Counted from the stretch's first letter, positions 43,302 through 54,771 are shown. The stretch is DNA of 64,000 nt from Pseudomonas syringae (GCF_001698815.1 NZ_LGSI01000032.1:77515-141514); one strand, 5' to 3'. The notes: a model not told the origin generated them from the sequence alone. Numbers and translations are program-made.

Positions 43302-44239
43302 TCCGGGTCCGCCTCACCGTAAACGGCTTTGAGGATTTTCGCGGCGCCCTGGGCCAGTAATGCATCAGCGACCTGCACGCCGAGCGCCTGGGCTTGGGCC
43401 TGTGGCGCGCGGGCCTCGGCGTGCAGCAGCAAGGCGCCGGAAGGATCGCCGACCAGTCCGCGCAACCAGATCTGATCGCCTTCGAGCACGGCATAACAGG
43501 CGATGGGAACCTGGCAACCGCCATTGAGGTGTTTGTTCAGGGAGCGTTCGGCAATGACCCGCACGGCGGTGTCAGCGTGATGCAACGGTGCGAGCAAGGC
43601 GTGAATTTGCGCATCGGCGCTGCGGCATTCGATGCCAACCGCGCCTTGGCCACCGGCTGGCAGGCTGTCCTCGACGCTGATGCTGGCGGTGATCCGGTCT
43701 TCGAAACCCAGGCGAATCAGGCCGGCGGCGGCAAGGATGATCGCGTCATATTCACCGCCATCGAGCTTGGCCAGCCGGGTGTTGACGTTGCCACGCAGGA
43801 AATGAATGGTGAGGTCCGGGCGCCGCGCCAACAGCTGCGCCTGACGACGCAGGCTCGACGTGCCGACGATGCTGCCGGCAGGCAGTTGCTCAAGACTGGC
43901 GAAGTTATTGGAGACGAACGCGTCGCGCGGGTCTTCACGCTCGCAGATGCAGAACAGGCCCAGGCCAGGCGGAAAATCCATCGGCACGTCTTTCATGGAA
44001 TGCACGGCGATATCGGCCGTATCTTCCAGCAAGGCTGTCTCCAGTTCTTTGACGAACAGGCCTTTGCCGCCGATTTTCGACAACGGGGAATCGAGCAGTT
44101 TGTCGCCGCGGCTGACCATGGGCACCAGCGTCACGATCAAGCCGGGATGAGCCTGCTCCAACCGGGCTTTGACGTATTCGGCCTGCCAGAGGGCTAGCGC
44201 ACTTTTGCGAGTGGCAATGCGAATTTCGCGAGAGGACAT
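43298..44239 (-). CDS. hemC: Porphobilinogen deaminase (hydroxymethylbilane synthase)
   Basis: 313 residues. Cys242 in HLNGGCQVP carries the dipyrromethane cofactor, at the same number as in E. coli Hem[21 protein letters not shown] at the N-terminus and [15 protein letters not shown] are present. It polymerises four porphobilinogens in heme and siroheme synthesis. First gene of the hemC-hemD-hemX-hemY unit; a REPIN separates it from algR upstream on the same strand. Confidence 0.97.
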   Translation of the reverse strand: MSSREIRIATRKSALALWQAEYVKARLEQAHPGLIVTLVPMVSRGDKLLDSPLSKIGGKGLFVKELETALLEDTADIAVHSMKDVPMDFPPGLGLFCICEREDPRDAFVSNNFASLEQLPAGSIVGTSSLRRQAQLLARRPDLTIHFLRGNVNTRLAKLDGGEYDAIILAAAGLIRLGFEDRITASISVEDSLPAGGQGAVGIECRSADAQIHALLAPLHHADTAVRVIAERSLNKHLNGGCQVPIACYAVLEGDQIWLRGLVGDPSGALLLHAEARAPQAQAQALGVQVADALLAQGAAKILKAVYGEADPE

Positions 44240-44363
44240 GAATCAATCCGTACTTGATGGTTGCCACGGATAATAACAGCTCAGGCAAAACGACTCAGCG
44301 CTGTGTGAACAGAGCGTTGTGGAGGGTTGATCCTGGTCAAGGAATCAGCGGACACAAAGCTTT

Positions 44364-44450
44364 GTGGGAGCGAGCTTGCTCGCGAATGCGTTGGTCCATC
44401 CAGCACGGATGCGACCTGAATATCACCTTCGCAAGCAAGCTTGCTCCCAC
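44364..44450. repeat. REPIN (class C)
   Basis: GTGGGAGCGAGCTTGCTCG from 44364 and CTTCGCAAGCAAGCTTGCTC to the CCCAC at 44450, arms complementary except for two positions. It lies between algR and hemC, genes on the same strand. The other class C copy is at 5009-5095. Confidence 0.9.
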
Positions 44451-44461
44451 AAAAGTTAAAT

Positions 44462-45208
44462 CTAGAGCTGCTGCATCATCTTGCGCACCCCGGCCACATG
44501 CCGACGGCTGACGATCAATGCATCGCCATTGAGACCTTTGAGAAACAACTGAAAATGCCCCAAAGGTGTTCTCTGCAGGCGTTCGATTCGCTCGCGGGCT
44601 ACCAGCGCGTTGCGGTGGATACGCACGAAGCGGTCGCCGAACTCGTCTTCAAGGGCCTTCAATGGCTCATCCAGCAGCACTTCACCTCCCTCGTGACGCA
44701 AGGTGACGTATTTGTGATCCGCGATGAAAAAGATCACCTGATCCAGCGGGATCAGTTCAATACCTTTGCGGGTGCGCGCGCTGATATGGCTGCGCGGGCC
44801 GTTACCGCTTTCCGCAGCAGGGCGGGTCATCGCCGCCAGTTGCACGCGGTTGGGGCGTTCGGCCTTCCTGAGCGCTTCGACTAAATGCTCGGGGCGCACA
44901 GGTTTTACCAGGTAGCCAACAGCGCTGACCTGGAAGGCATCAAGGGCGAACTCGTCGTGTGCAGTACAAAAGACCACAGCGGGCGGGTTTTCCCGCTCGC
45001 ACAATTTTGCTGCGACTTGCAGGCCATCGATGCCCGGCATACGAATATCGAGTAACACGATATCCGGCTTGAGGCTGTCGATCAGCGTCAAGGCTTCCTC
45101 GCCATTGGCGGCGCTAGGTTCCAATACCCGGTAACCCTCGATTTCGCTGACCAATCGGCTCAGGCGTTCGCGGGCCAGGGGTTCGTCATCAACGATCAGG
45201 ACATTCAT
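44462..45208 (-). CDS. algR: AlgR, LytTR-type response regulator
   Basis: 248 residues, the length of P. aeruginosa AlgR. Receiver domain (about 1-120) with phosphoacceptor Asp54 (DIVLLDIRMPGIDG) and the KPVRPEHL lysine; C-terminal LytTR DNA-binding domain (about 145-245, DQVIFFIADHKYVTLRHEGG). It controls alginate, type IV pili and biofilm genes. It overlaps the algZ stop by 4 bp. Confidence 0.97.
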   Translation of the reverse strand: MNVLIVDDEPLARERLSRLVSEIEGYRVLEPSAANGEEALTLIDSLKPDIVLLDIRMPGIDGLQVAAKLCERENPPAVVFCTAHDEFALDAFQVSAVGYLVKPVRPEHLVEALRKAERPNRVQLAAMTRPAAESGNGPRSHISARTRKGIELIPLDQVIFFIADHKYVTLRHEGGEVLLDEPLKALEDEFGDRFVRIHRNALVARERIERLQRTPLGHFQLFLKGLNGDALIVSRRHVAGVRKMMQQL

Positions 45209-46287
45209 ATTGCTCTGGCTTCCTGCGTGAGTCTCGCACAAGGATAGCGTAGACAGGTGAAGTGACGACCGTCACGGCGCTCCACGCTCAGACTGGCGTG
45301 CGGGCCAAAAAGTGCCGTAATGCGTGCACCGATATTTACCAGGGCCTGTTGAGTACCGTTGGACGTCTGCCGGGTGGCAACTTCGTCATAGGGATTGCTG
45401 ACACACAATATGAACACTCCCTTTTTATAGTCCGCTTCCACCTTTATGACACCACCTTCAACGCGAGGTGCGATTCCATAAAGCAAAGCGTTTTCCAGTA
45501 ATGGCTGCAAGGTTAGCTGGGGAATTGGCAAGTCGTCTGGAATTGCACTCACCGCCCAGTCCAACTGTAGACGCTCGCCAAGACGATATTGCTCAATCGA
45601 TAAATATCGTTTTGCCAATTCCAGTTCATCGCGCCACGTCACCAGGCTGCCCGGCTTGGCCAGACTCGCCCGAAACAGGTCCGACAGGTCCAGCACCGCC
45701 TGCTCGGCCTTGGCGGGTTGGGTCACTACCAGACTGGCGATACTGTTGAGCGTATTGAAAAGAAAGTGCGGGCGGATCCGTGCCTGCAGCGACTCGATAC
45801 GGGCGCGCAGCTCGCCCTGCTGCTGTTTGCGCCACTGACTTTGCAGATAAAAATAACGCAACATCAATGCCGACATGATCAGCGCAATCAGGGCGTAGCG
45901 CAGATAGCGTTCGACCATGCCGCCCGGATTGAGCCGGCCGGTCAGCTGGCAGATATCGGTGACCGCCGTACAGATCAGCGTCAGCGCCACCACCAGCAGA
46001 CAGCCGATCAGCCCTGCCATGCCAGCGGGCAAGCGCGCCAGCCAAGGCCGCAGACCGCACAATAACGCTGCGGAAAGCAGGACGATCCATTGCACGAACA
46101 GCGACATCAGGGCCAGACGCACCCAGTCGAAACCGGTGCGCATCGGCTCGACCAGCACCAGCACGATCACCAGCAGTTCCGCGAGCAGCACAAGTACCAA
46201 CAGCGCCTGAGGCAGGCACAGTTCAGGCAGGAAGAATTCCTTGCCTTGTTCGTCAGGCTGGCGGTGCTTCAGGGGATCATTTCGCAT
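45205..46287 (-). CDS. algZ: AlgZ/FimS sensor histidine kinase
   Basis: A 360-residue protein with an N-terminal membrane domain of about six helices (25-150) and a His_kinase domain beginning about 160: [20 protein letters not shown] with His174, then [20 protein letters not shown]. It is the LytS/AlgZ type, with an unusual N-box. It is the partner of AlgR and is coupled to it by overlapping codons. ATG 46287 is chosen as the known N-terminus; the frame continues to 46368. Confidence 0.95.
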   Translation of the reverse strand: MRNDPLKHRQPDEQGKEFFLPELCLPQALLVLVLLAELLVIVLVLVEPMRTGFDWVRLALMSLFVQWIVLLSAALLCGLRPWLARLPAGMAGLIGCLLVVALTLICTAVTDICQLTGRLNPGGMVERYLRYALIALIMSALMLRYFYLQSQWRKQQQGELRARIESLQARIRPHFLFNTLNSIASLVVTQPAKAEQAVLDLSDLFRASLAKPGSLVTWRDELELAKRYLSIEQYRLGERLQLDWAVSAIPDDLPIPQLTLQPLLENALLYGIAPRVEGGVIKVEADYKKGVFILCVSNPYDEVATRQTSNGTQQALVNIGARITALFGPHASLSVERRDGRHFTCLRYPCARLTQEARAI

Positions 46288-46398
46288 CGGCTCAGTCTCA
46301 ACGTTGCGGTGGTCAGCGGCAAGCCGCCTCGCAATAAAAAAACTGCAACCTGTTATTATCGCGGGCACGCCAATTTCAGCAGATCAACGAGCGAATCC

Positions 46399-47793
46399 AT
46401 GAGCACCGACAAGACCAACCAGTCCTGGGGCGGCCGCTTCAGTGAACCCGTCGACGCCTTCGTCGCGCGCTTCACCGCCTCCGTCACTTTCGACCAACGC
46501 CTTTATCGCCACGACATTATGGGCTCGATTGCCCACGCAACGATGCTGGCCAAGGTCGGCGTTCTTACTGACGCCGAGCGCGACACCATCGTCGACGGCC
46601 TGAACAGCATCCAGGCCGAGATCGAAGCGGGCAGTTTCGACTGGCGCGTCGATCTGGAAGATGTGCACATGAACATCGAGGCGCGCCTGACCGACCGCAT
46701 CGGCGTCACCGGCAAGAAGCTGCACACCGGTCGCAGCCGCAACGATCAGGTTGCTACCGATATCCGCCTATGGTTGCGCGATGAGATCGACCTGATCCTC
46801 AGCGAAATCACCCGTCTGCAGCAAGGCCTGCTGGGCCAGGCCGAGCGCGAAGCCGAGACCATTATGCCGGGTTTCACTCACCTGCAGACCGCGCAGCCGG
46901 TGACGTTTGGTCACCATATGCTGGCCTGGTTCGAAATGCTCAGCCGGGATTACGAGCGTCTTGTGGACTGCCGCAAACGCTTGAACCGCATGCCCCTGGG
47001 CAGCGCGGCGCTGGCCGGCACGACGTACCCGATTGATCGCGAACTGACCTGCAAGCTGCTGGGCTTCGACGTCGTGGGCGGCAACTCCCTGGACAGCGTG
47101 TCGGACCGCGACTTCGCCATCGAATTCTGCTCTGCGGCGAGCATTGCGATGATGCACTTGTCGCGCTTCTCCGAAGAGTTGGTGCTGTGGACCAGCGCGC
47201 AGTTCCAGTTCATCGATTTGCCTGATCGTTTCTGCACCGGCAGCTCGATCATGCCGCAGAAGAAAAATCCCGACGTGCCTGAACTGGTGCGCGGCAAGAG
47301 CGGCCGCGTGTTCGGCGCCTTGATGGGCCTGCTGACCTTGATGAAGGGTCAACCGCTGGCCTACAACAAGGACAACCAGGAAGACAAGGAACCGCTGTTC
47401 GATGCCGCCGATACCCTGCGCGATTCGTTGCGGGCGTTTGCCGACATGATCCCGGCGATCAAGCCCAAGCACGCCATCATGCGTGAAGCGGCGCTGCGTG
47501 GTTTTTCCACCGCGACCGATCTGGCGGATTATCTGGTGCGTCGCGGCCTGCCATTCCGTGATTGCCACGAAATCGTCGGTCACGCTGTGAAATACGGCGT
47601 GGAAAGCGGCAAGGACCTGGCGGAAATGAGCCTGGAAGAGCTGCGCAAATTCAGCGTTCAGATCGAGCAGGATGTATTTGCCGTGCTGACGCTGGAGGGT
47701 TCGGTCAACGCCCGTAACCACATCGGCGGCACCGCACCGGCGCAGGTCAAGGCCGCTGTGGTACGTGGTCAGGCGTTGCTGGCGGCGCGTTAA
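46399..47793 (+). CDS. argH: Argininosuccinate lyase
   Basis: 464 residues with [40 protein letters not shown] and the fumarase-superfamily signature [12 protein letters not shown]. It produces arginine and fumarate. ATG 46399 starts the family N-terminus; the frame is open upstream to 46090 but overlaps the divergent algZ gene. Divergent from algZ across 111 bp, as in P. aeruginosa (PA5262-PA5263). Confidence 0.97.
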   Translation: MSTDKTNQSWGGRFSEPVDAFVARFTASVTFDQRLYRHDIMGSIAHATMLAKVGVLTDAERDTIVDGLNSIQAEIEAGSFDWRVDLEDVHMNIEARLTDRIGVTGKKLHTGRSRNDQVATDIRLWLRDEIDLILSEITRLQQGLLGQAEREAETIMPGFTHLQTAQPVTFGHHMLAWFEMLSRDYERLVDCRKRLNRMPLGSAALAGTTYPIDRELTCKLLGFDVVGGNSLDSVSDRDFAIEFCSAASIAMMHLSRFSEELVLWTSAQFQFIDLPDRFCTGSSIMPQKKNPDVPELVRGKSGRVFGALMGLLTLMKGQPLAYNKDNQEDKEPLFDAADTLRDSLRAFADMIPAIKPKHAIMREAALRGFSTATDLADYLVRRGLPFRDCHEIVGHAVKYGVESGKDLAEMSLEELRKFSVQIEQDVFAVLTLEGSVNARNHIGGTAPAQVKAAVVRGQALLAAR

Positions 47794-47803
47794 TAGCAAG
47801 CCC

Positions 47804-47889
47804 GTTGGAGCGAGGCTTGCCCGCGAATTGAATTCCAAGCGATATATTTCGCCTGAAATGACGCCTTCGCGGGCAAGCCTCGCTCCAAC
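47804..47889. repeat. REPIN (class B)
   Basis: Perfect 24-bp arms: GTTGGAGCGAGGCTTGCC from 47804 and its exact complement ending GCTCCAAC at 47889, about 38 bases apart. It lies between the convergent argH and GST genes. Confidence 0.92.
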
Positions 47890-47898
47890 GGGTAATAC

Positions 47899-48558
47899 TT
47901 ATGACGGCCTTACCCGCTTCAGAAACGCCGGAAGCTCGGCGTCCTTGTCGATGGCGATGCGTTGCACGTGGGGATTTTGCGCCAGGCGCGCAATCAATGC
48001 CCGTGCGCAGGGCATGTCTTGCAGATAATCCGTATCAAACAACTGTTTGCCCACTGACCGGGCAAGGTCGACGCTGTACAAAAAGTACAGATCCGCCACC
48101 GTAAAAGCCTCTCCCGCAACATAAGGTGCGAAGCGCGCGCGTTGCTTCAAAGCCGCAAAACCCTTGATCAGATCCCGTTGCGCCTTGTCTTTCAGCGTCT
48201 GCGGCGTCGGCCTGCCGCCGAAAAAGACTTCGACGTAACAAATCCGTGCGGGTAGCTCGATATACAGCTCGATTTCCTTGGCCAGCGTCCAGACTTGCGC
48301 GCGTTCGAATGGGTCGGCGGGTACCAGGCCATGGGCCGGATAGACTTCCTCCAGATAACCCAGGATGACATCCGTTTCACTGATAAAACCCTGCGCGGTT
48401 TGCAGGATCGGCACCTTGCCACGGGCGCTGATGGCCAGGACAGCGGGGTTCTGGCAGCCATGCAGCGGGATCATGTCGAAGGGCAGTTGCTTCTCCAGCA
48501 ACGCCAGTTTGACCATGTTGAAATAATTGCTCGCGGCAAATCCATACAGCTTCAGCAT
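47899..48558 (-). CDS. Glutathione S-transferase family protein
   Basis: 219 residues. N-terminal thioredoxin-like domain (about 1-78) beginning MLKLYGFAASNYFNMVKLAL, with GKVPILQTAQGFISETDVIL (the cis-proline/ETD glutathione-binding motif), and a helical C-terminal domain (about 85-215). The substrate is unknown; a Ser at residue 10 (SNYFN) may be the catalytic residue, as in beta- or nu-like GSTs. Monocistronic, convergent with argH. Confidence 0.88.
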   Translation of the reverse strand: MLKLYGFAASNYFNMVKLALLEKQLPFDMIPLHGCQNPAVLAISARGKVPILQTAQGFISETDVILGYLEEVYPAHGLVPADPFERAQVWTLAKEIELYIELPARICYVEVFFGGRPTPQTLKDKAQRDLIKGFAALKQRARFAPYVAGEAFTVADLYFLYSVDLARSVGKQLFDTDYLQDMPCARALIARLAQNPHVQRIAIDKDAELPAFLKRVRPS

Positions 48559-48760
48559 TGCGGGCCTCCTGACCGGTTAAGACTCAAGTCCTTGAACAGT
48601 ATGGATTTTAAGAGGCTTTTCAGGACTCGGGAGGTCGCGACGCAAGGCGCCGGAAAATTCAGAATTCGCTGACAGAACGCTCCTGCAACGTTTCCCGAGT
48701 CTGTGAATCACTCTGGTGCCCAATACGGGTAAACTGGCGGCCATTTCCGAGGAGCACGCC

Positions 48761-49036
48761 ATGACCGACGCCATCGACAACGACGAAGAAGAATTTGCAG
48801 AATCGACCCTGATCCAGGCCATCGAGAACCAGATTGAAAGCGACAACCCGCCCGCCGCCAAAGCCACGTTCAACAAGTTGACCCTGGTGGGCTACGAGCG
48901 AGAAGAAATCCTGCAACTGATGGCCCATGTCCTGGCCGTCGAAATCGATGCGCTGCTGGAAGCAGACCGCCCGTTTGATACCGAGTGGTATGAACAGGCG
49001 CTGCGCAAGCTGCCCGAGTTGCCGCCAGAAGCATGA
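48761..49036 (+). CDS. Small acidic conserved protein
   Basis: 91 residues starting MTDAIDNDEEEFAESTLIQA, with a strongly acidic N-terminus and a helical remainder (NPPAAKATFNKLTLVGYERE, EIDALLEADRPFDTEWYEQA). No domain that I can name. GAGGAGCACGCC before the ATG is a clear ribosome-binding site; the longer frame from 48716 is not needed. Cytosolic, role unknown. Confidence 0.7.
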   Translation: MTDAIDNDEEEFAESTLIQAIENQIESDNPPAAKATFNKLTLVGYEREEILQLMAHVLAVEIDALLEADRPFDTEWYEQALRKLPELPPEA

Positions 49037-49248
49037 TCCGGCTCGATTGACGGCCCTCAAGATAAGCCCTGCAAAAATTTCAGACTGTGGCTACACTGCA
49101 AATGCCCCGCTGCCATGAAACACCCTGGGGCTGTCACGCCAAGCCAGCCTTAACGGTCATCCAGAACCGACAAGCGCAGCACAGACCTGTCGATTCCAGA
49201 GAGCCCGCCGGCCAGCGCGGCGTATCACTAGAAAAGTCTGGAGCACCT

Positions 49249-49497
49249 ATGTCGTATACCCCTGAGTTGGTTGCCGAACTGGAAATCCTCGCACTGTTCA
49301 ATCTGGGCAATACCCTTGAAGGGCTGAAAGTCCACCACGTTGCTGCCCCGACCGCCATTGCCGCTGCCCAAAGACTCTTCGAAAAAGGACTGACCACGCA
49401 GGTCGATGGAGGCTATCTGACAAGCCTGGGGCTTGAAGCCGCTCAACACGCCCAGTCGTTGCTGACCATATTGAACGTAGCCAAAGAAGCCGCTTGA
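49249..49497 (+). CDS. TIGR02647 family protein
   Basis: 82 residues: MSYTPELVAELEILALFNLG and AAAQRLFEKGLTTQVDGGYL, matching the TIGR02647 family of small gamma-proteobacterial proteins with no known function. GGAG precedes the ATG. A CTACACT-like -10 element is visible about 150 bp upstream. An inverted repeat (49505-49541) follows the stop. Confidence 0.78.
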   Translation: MSYTPELVAELEILALFNLGNTLEGLKVHHVAAPTAIAAAQRLFEKGLTTQVDGGYLTSLGLEAAQHAQSLLTILNVAKEAA

Positions 49498-49504
49498 GCT
49501 CAGA

Positions 49505-49541
49505 CAGGGTCCGCCAGCAAAAAAGCTCTGACGGACCCTTC
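49505..49541. terminator. Weak hairpin after TIGR02647 gene
   Basis: GGGTCCGCCAG and CTGACGGACCC, with the loop containing AAAAAAG, form an 11-base stem with one mismatch, but only two Ts follow. Confidence 0.5.
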
Positions 49542-49685
49542 ATTTACAAAATCTGCGGCCGATAGAAAATTGGCGCCAGAACAAAAACCTCGCTGAAGGT
49601 GTTCGCTTTCAGACTGTAACTGCCCGCCGTCACGTTCATTCTGAATGATCACCCTTACGAGCTCCGGCAGCCGGTTTGAATTGCG

Positions 49686-52532
49686 ATGACGCGTAATTTT
49701 GAAATTCGTCCCGACCTGGATGAAGGCATCGACCGAAAGGTGCTGACGCAGCTGCGTGCCCGCTTTCTGGCATTGAACAGTGGCCGGTTTGCCCGCGCCA
49801 TGGAGGGTTTGTCTACCCGGCAACAATCGGTGTTGACGCTCTTGCCGCTGTTTTTCCACGTCAATCATCCGCTGTTGCCCGGCTACGTATCCGGCAGCAC
49901 GCCCGCTGGCGTCTCGCAGTACGAGCCAAATGCGCTGGCGCTGGCCGAAGCGCAACGGTTGACCCGCTCCTTTTCCTACAAGACCCGACGCGCCAATGCG
50001 CCTGAGCCGATTCACGGGCTGTTTTTGATGGGTAGCCTGGGCACGCTGGCTCAGGCGGAACAAAGCGACATGGATGTCTGGGTTTGCCACGAACCGGACT
50101 TGCCCGCTGAAGCCATCGAAGAGCTGCGCAAGAAGTGCCAGGCACTGGAAGCCTGGGCCGACAGCCAAGGCGCCGAAGCGCATTTTTTCCTGATTGATCC
50201 GCAACGCTTTGTGCTGGGCGAACGGGATGCGCAGCTCAGCTCCGAAGACTGCGGCACCACCCAGCATTACTTGTTGCTTGATGAGTTCTATCGCACCGCC
50301 ATCTGGCTCGCCGGGCGTACGCCGCTGTGGTGGCTGGTCCCGACCTACGAAGAGCAGCGCTACGCCGAATACACCCACACCTTGTTGTCCAAGCGCTTCA
50401 TTCGCGCCGAAGAAATCCTCGACCTGGGCAATATGGCGCGGATTCCGCCAGGCGAATTCATTGGCGCCGGGCTGTGGCAGCTGTTCAAGGGCATCGAATC
50501 GCCTTACAAGTCCGTACTCAAGCTGCTGCTGACCGAGGTCTACGCCAGCGAACATCCGCGCGTGCAGTGCCTGAGCATGCGCTTCAAGCACGCGGTATTC
50601 GCCAATCAGCTGGATCTGGATGAACTGGATCCGTACATGGTGGTGTATCGCCGGATTGAGGAATACCTCACCGACCGCGGCGAGCTTGAACGCTTGGAGC
50701 TGGTGCGCCGTAGCCTGTACCTGAAAGTGAACAAAAAGCTGACCGGTGCCGCGCGGCTGCGCAATCCCGGTTGGCAGCGCGTGTTGCTGGAGCGCCTGAC
50801 TCAGGAATGGGGCTGGGATGAGCGCCAGTTGGCGTTGCTCGACAGTCGCAGCCAGTGGAAAGTGCGTCAGGTCGCCCACGAGCGCCGCGCACTGGTCAAC
50901 GAGCTGAATTACAGCTATCGCTTCCTGACGCAGTTCGCCCGCACACACAAGGTCGCCAACTCGATCAATGCCCGGGATCTCAACGTCCTTGGTCGCCGCC
51001 TTTATGCTGCATTCGAGCGCAAGGCTGGCAAGGTTGAATTCATCAACCCCGGCATCGCCCCGGACCTGGCTGAAGACACCCTGACGCTGGTGCAGTCACG
51101 CAACAAGCGTGAGCCGGGGAAAAACCAGTGGGCGCTGTACAACGGCAATCTGGCCGCGCATGACTGGCAGAATTTCTCGCCGATCAAGCGCAGCCGGGAA
51201 CTGCTCGACCTGCTGACCTGGTGTCATCGCAACAACGTCATCGACACCACTACCCGGCTCGCCCTGCATCCGGGCACCAGCGACCTGACCGAATTCGAGC
51301 TGTTCAACCTGCTGGGCGCGCTGCAACAGACGATCCCTGTGCCGCTGGAAGTGGTGAGCGAAGAGCGCCTACTGAACGCCAGTATTCCCGGGGAAATCCT
51401 CTTGCTGGTCAACGTCGGCGTCGATCCGCTCAAGCATCATCGGGATCTGAATATCCTGATGACCACCGAGCGCACCGATTCCCTGAGTTATGCGGGCGTG
51501 CGGGAAAACCTGGTGCTGACGCTCGATCAGATCACTGTCAATAGCTGGAACGAAATCCTCGTCAGCCGCTTTGACGGACCCTTTGCATTGCTCGACTGCC
51601 TCAGCGAACTGCTGAGCAGCATGCCCCAAGGCTCGACACAACCGAGAGTGCGGGTGCGCTGCTTCTGCCACAACCGCGCGCCTGCCATTGCGCAACGTGT
51701 CGAAGAACTGGTGGCCACCGCCCAATTGCTGCTGGCCCGGCGACTGAACCATCGCTATCTGATCCAGGTGCAGCAGCAGTATCACGTGCTGGAAATGGTG
51801 CCTGGTCGGGTCACCCACGTGGTGATCAACAGTCTTTCCGGGCTGTTCGAATATCTGGGCGAGGAGTTGGCGCGCTACAGCCCGCTGCATCTGGACCCGC
51901 ATGCGCTGGACGAACACGATCTTTCGCTGATCCTGCCCCACGGCCAGCCCGAGTGTATTCAGGTGTTTTACCGCCTGAACGAGCCGGACGCCGATGTTTA
52001 CGTGCTCGACGAACATAACGCGCTCTGGCACCAGCGCCTGCCTTACCACGACGAGTCGAGCCTGCTGTTGCCGTTGCAGCGGTTTTTCCATTCGCTGGTT
52101 TATCGCCGGGGCGCGATGCTGCCCCTGGAAAATCCTCTGGAACCGGTATCCCTGGAAACCTTGTATTACCAGGTTTTGCCCTCCGGTCCGGGACGCGCCC
52201 GCCGCATCGAATCCCGCGCCGCGCCGACGGCCGTGGACAAGCCTTTCTATGATGTACAGGCCATCGTCGAAGAAGCCTCGCCGGGGCAAGTCAGCGTCAC
52301 GCTGTACTGCAACAACAATGAGTTTTCCGAACTGGAATATGGCGACCAGCTGTACAGCGCCGTTGCGCGGCAGATTCTGGCCCAGCGCCACGAACCACAA
52401 CGCTACCGCTGCTACATCACCGATCTCGACCTGTCAGGCCTGCTGGGTGACGACCACGGCCAAAGCATCCTTTACCTGCGCTACAAGGCCGATCTGGAAA
52501 AATCGCTGAATGAGGCGATGGACAGGGCTTGA
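49686..52532 (+). CDS. cyaA: Class I adenylate cyclase
   Basis: 948 residues of the enterobacterial-type class I adenylate cyclase. Catalytic core in the N-terminal half: FLMGSLGTLAQAEQSDMDVW (the GS...D.D nucleotidyltransferase motif, about residues 112-131). The C-terminal half (about 540-948) is the regulatory region. It makes cAMP from ATP for Crp/Vfr-type regulators. The ATG at 49686 is the first in-frame start after the TIGR02647 gene. Corresponds to PA5272. Confidence 0.95.
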   Translation: MTRNFEIRPDLDEGIDRKVLTQLRARFLALNSGRFARAMEGLSTRQQSVLTLLPLFFHVNHPLLPGYVSGSTPAGVSQYEPNALALAEAQRLTRSFSYKTRRANAPEPIHGLFLMGSLGTLAQAEQSDMDVWVCHEPDLPAEAIEELRKKCQALEAWADSQGAEAHFFLIDPQRFVLGERDAQLSSEDCGTTQHYLLLDEFYRTAIWLAGRTPLWWLVPTYEEQRYAEYTHTLLSKRFIRAEEILDLGNMARIPPGEFIGAGLWQLFKGIESPYKSVLKLLLTEVYASEHPRVQCLSMRFKHAVFANQLDLDELDPYMVVYRRIEEYLTDRGELERLELVRRSLYLKVNKKLTGAARLRNPGWQRVLLERLTQEWGWDERQLALLDSRSQWKVRQVAHERRALVNELNYSYRFLTQFARTHKVANSINARDLNVLGRRLYAAFERKAGKVEFINPGIAPDLAEDTLTLVQSRNKREPGKNQWALYNGNLAAHDWQNFSPIKRSRELLDLLTWCHRNNVIDTTTRLALHPGTSDLTEFELFNLLGALQQTIPVPLEVVSEERLLNASIPGEILLLVNVGVDPLKHHRDLNILMTTERTDSLSYAGVRENLVLTLDQITVNSWNEILVSRFDGPFALLDCLSELLSSMPQGSTQPRVRVRCFCHNRAPAIAQRVEELVATAQLLLARRLNHRYLIQVQQQYHVLEMVPGRVTHVVINSLSGLFEYLGEELARYSPLHLDPHALDEHDLSLILPHGQPECIQVFYRLNEPDADVYVLDEHNALWHQRLPYHDESSLLLPLQRFFHSLVYRRGAMLPLENPLEPVSLETLYYQVLPSGPGRARRIESRAAPTAVDKPFYDVQAIVEEASPGQVSVTLYCNNNEFSELEYGDQLYSAVARQILAQRHEPQRYRCYITDLDLSGLLGDDHGQSILYLRYKADLEKSLNEAMDRA

Positions 52533-52848
52533 AGCCGCTGATTGGGCAGGATCGATTCAACGGCATGAGTCAGGCTGCATCTCGCAGCAGGCGCCTCAAC
52601 CCCACTATCATCCACGCTAATTCCCCCCTCTCCGACTTCCTGCCATTCCACTGTGCTTCTACAGGTGTAGAATCGTCTTTATCCATCGCCAGTCATCCCC
52701 GGCGGGTTTATGAGCTCAGGCCGAGCGTACGGCGATCCCGTAGCGCTTTCGGTTTCCTTCGCAACATCCGGTCACTGCCGTTTGTGTGTGACGACACTAG
52801 AAGCTCACTCCCTTACCTATTTACCTGATTAGCCGCCAGGAGTGCTCC
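52533..52848. other. Gene-free region between cyaA and ilvD
   Basis: 316 bp with no coding character. A TAGAAT -10-like element is at 52667-52672 and could start an ilvD transcript with a leader of about 170 nt. A GATCCCGTAGCGC region and a TGTGTGTGACGACA stretch lie in between, but I see no clear leader peptide or attenuator. Confidence 0.4.
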
Positions 52849-54696
52849 ATGCCTGATTACCGCTCGAAAACGTCCACCCACGGCCGCAATATGGCCGGCG
52901 CTCGTGCCTTGTGGCGCGCCACCGGGATGAAGGATGCGGATTTCAAGAAACCGATCATCGCCGTCGCCAACTCGTTTACCCAGTTCGTACCGGGGCACGT
53001 GCATCTGAAGGACATGGGCCAACTGGTTGCCCGTGAAATCGAACGCGCCGGTGGCGTGGCGAAAGAATTCAACACCATCGCGGTCGATGACGGCATCGCC
53101 ATGGGTCACGACGGCATGCTGTATTCGCTGCCGAGCCGCGAGATCATCGCTGACTCCGTGGAATACATGGTCAACGCCCACTGTGCCGACGCCATCGTCT
53201 GTATCTCCAACTGCGACAAGATCACCCCCGGCATGTTGATGGCGGCTTTGCGCCTGAACATCCCGGTGATCTTCGTTTCCGGCGGCCCGATGGAAGCCGG
53301 CAAGACCAAGCTGGCCGCCCACGGTCTGGACCTGGTCGACGCCATGGTCATCGCCGCTGACGATACCGCCAGCGATGAGAAAGTCGCCGAGTACGAGCGC
53401 AGCGCGTGCCCGACCTGCGGTTCCTGTTCCGGCATGTTCACTGCCAACTCGATGAACTGCCTGACCGAAGCGCTGGGCCTGGCCTTGCCGGGCAACGGTT
53501 CGCAACTGGCGACCCACAGCGACCGCGAGCAACTGTTCCTGCAAGCTGGCCGCACCATCGTCGACCTGTGCCGCCAGTACTACATCGAAAACAACGAGGC
53601 CGTATTGCCGCGTAACATTGCCAACTTCAAGGCTTTTGAAAACGCCATGACGCTGGACATCGCCATGGGCGGCTCGACCAATACCATCCTGCACTTGCTG
53701 GCAGCGGCCCAGGAAGCGGAGATCGATTTCGATCTGCGCGACATCGACCGTCTGTCCCGCGAAGTGCCGCAGCTGTGCAAAGTCGCGCCGAACATCCAGA
53801 AGTACCACATGGAAGACGTGCACCGCGCGGGCGGGATTTTCAGCATCCTCGGCGAACTGGCCCGTGGCGGCCTGCTGCACACCGATCTGCCGACTGTTCA
53901 CAGCAAGACGCTGGCCGAAGGCATCGCCAAATGGGACATCACCCAGACTGACGACGAAGCGGTTCACACCTTCTTCAAGGCTGGCCCGGCCGGTATTCCG
54001 ACACAGACGGCATTCAGCCAGTCGACCCGTTGGGAAACCCTGGACGACGACCGCGAGAACGGCTGCATCCGCAGTGTCGAGCACGCGTACTCGCAACAAG
54101 GCGGCCTCGCCGTGCTGTACGGCAACATCGCGCTGGATGGCTGCGTGGTGAAAACCGCAGGTGTGGACGAGTCGATCCACGTGTTCGAAGGCAACGCGAA
54201 GATTTTCGAAAGCCAGGACAGCGCGGTGCGCGGCATTCTTGCTGACGAAGTGAAAGCTGGCGACATCGTGATCATTCGTTACGAAGGCCCGAAAGGCGGC
54301 CCGGGCATGCAGGAAATGCTCTATCCGACCTCGTACCTGAAATCCAAAGGTCTGGGCAAGGATTGCGCGCTGCTGACTGACGGCCGTTTCTCTGGCGGTA
54401 CGTCGGGGCTGTCCATCGGTCACGCTTCTCCGGAAGCAGCGGCGGGCGGCGCGATTGGTCTGGTCCGCGACGGCGACAAAGTGCTGATCGACATCCCGAA
54501 TCGCTCGATCAACCTGATGATCGACGACGCGGAAATGGCCGAGCGCCGTGCCGAGCAAGACAAGAAAGGCTGGAAGCCGGTCGAAGTGCGGCCACGTAAA
54601 GTGACCACCGCGCTGAAAGCCTACGCCCTGCTGGCCACCAGCGCCGACAAAGGCGCCGTGCGCGACAAGGCGTTGCTGGACAAACTGGTGCCTTGA
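52849..54696 (+). CDS. ilvD: Dihydroxy-acid dehydratase
   Basis: 615 residues with Fe-S cluster cysteines in [12 protein letters not shown] and [18 protein letters not shown], plus the family N-terminus [20 protein letters not shown]. It catalyses the third step of valine and isoleucine synthesis. CCAGGAG precedes ATG 52849. A terminator follows at 54713-54744. Confidence 0.97.
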   Translation: MPDYRSKTSTHGRNMAGARALWRATGMKDADFKKPIIAVANSFTQFVPGHVHLKDMGQLVAREIERAGGVAKEFNTIAVDDGIAMGHDGMLYSLPSREIIADSVEYMVNAHCADAIVCISNCDKITPGMLMAALRLNIPVIFVSGGPMEAGKTKLAAHGLDLVDAMVIAADDTASDEKVAEYERSACPTCGSCSGMFTANSMNCLTEALGLALPGNGSQLATHSDREQLFLQAGRTIVDLCRQYYIENNEAVLPRNIANFKAFENAMTLDIAMGGSTNTILHLLAAAQEAEIDFDLRDIDRLSREVPQLCKVAPNIQKYHMEDVHRAGGIFSILGELARGGLLHTDLPTVHSKTLAEGIAKWDITQTDDEAVHTFFKAGPAGIPTQTAFSQSTRWETLDDDRENGCIRSVEHAYSQQGGLAVLYGNIALDGCVVKTAGVDESIHVFEGNAKIFESQDSAVRGILADEVKAGDIVIIRYEGPKGGPGMQEMLYPTSYLKSKGLGKDCALLTDGRFSGGTSGLSIGHASPEAAAGGAIGLVRDGDKVLIDIPNRSINLMIDDAEMAERRAEQDKKGWKPVEVRPRKVTTALKAYALLATSADKGAVRDKALLDKLVP

Positions 54697-54712
54697 GCTT
54701 GATTGGCTAGAA

Positions 54713-54744
54713 CAAAAAACCCGGCAGAGATGCCGGGTTTTTTG
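54713..54744 (+). terminator. Terminator after ilvD
   Basis: AAAAAACCCGGCA-GAGA-TGCCGGGTTTTTT: a strong stem with T run, 17 bases after the stop codon. Confidence 0.93.
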
Positions 54745-54771
54745 TGGGGTAGCGGGGTCGGCACAGCCCCC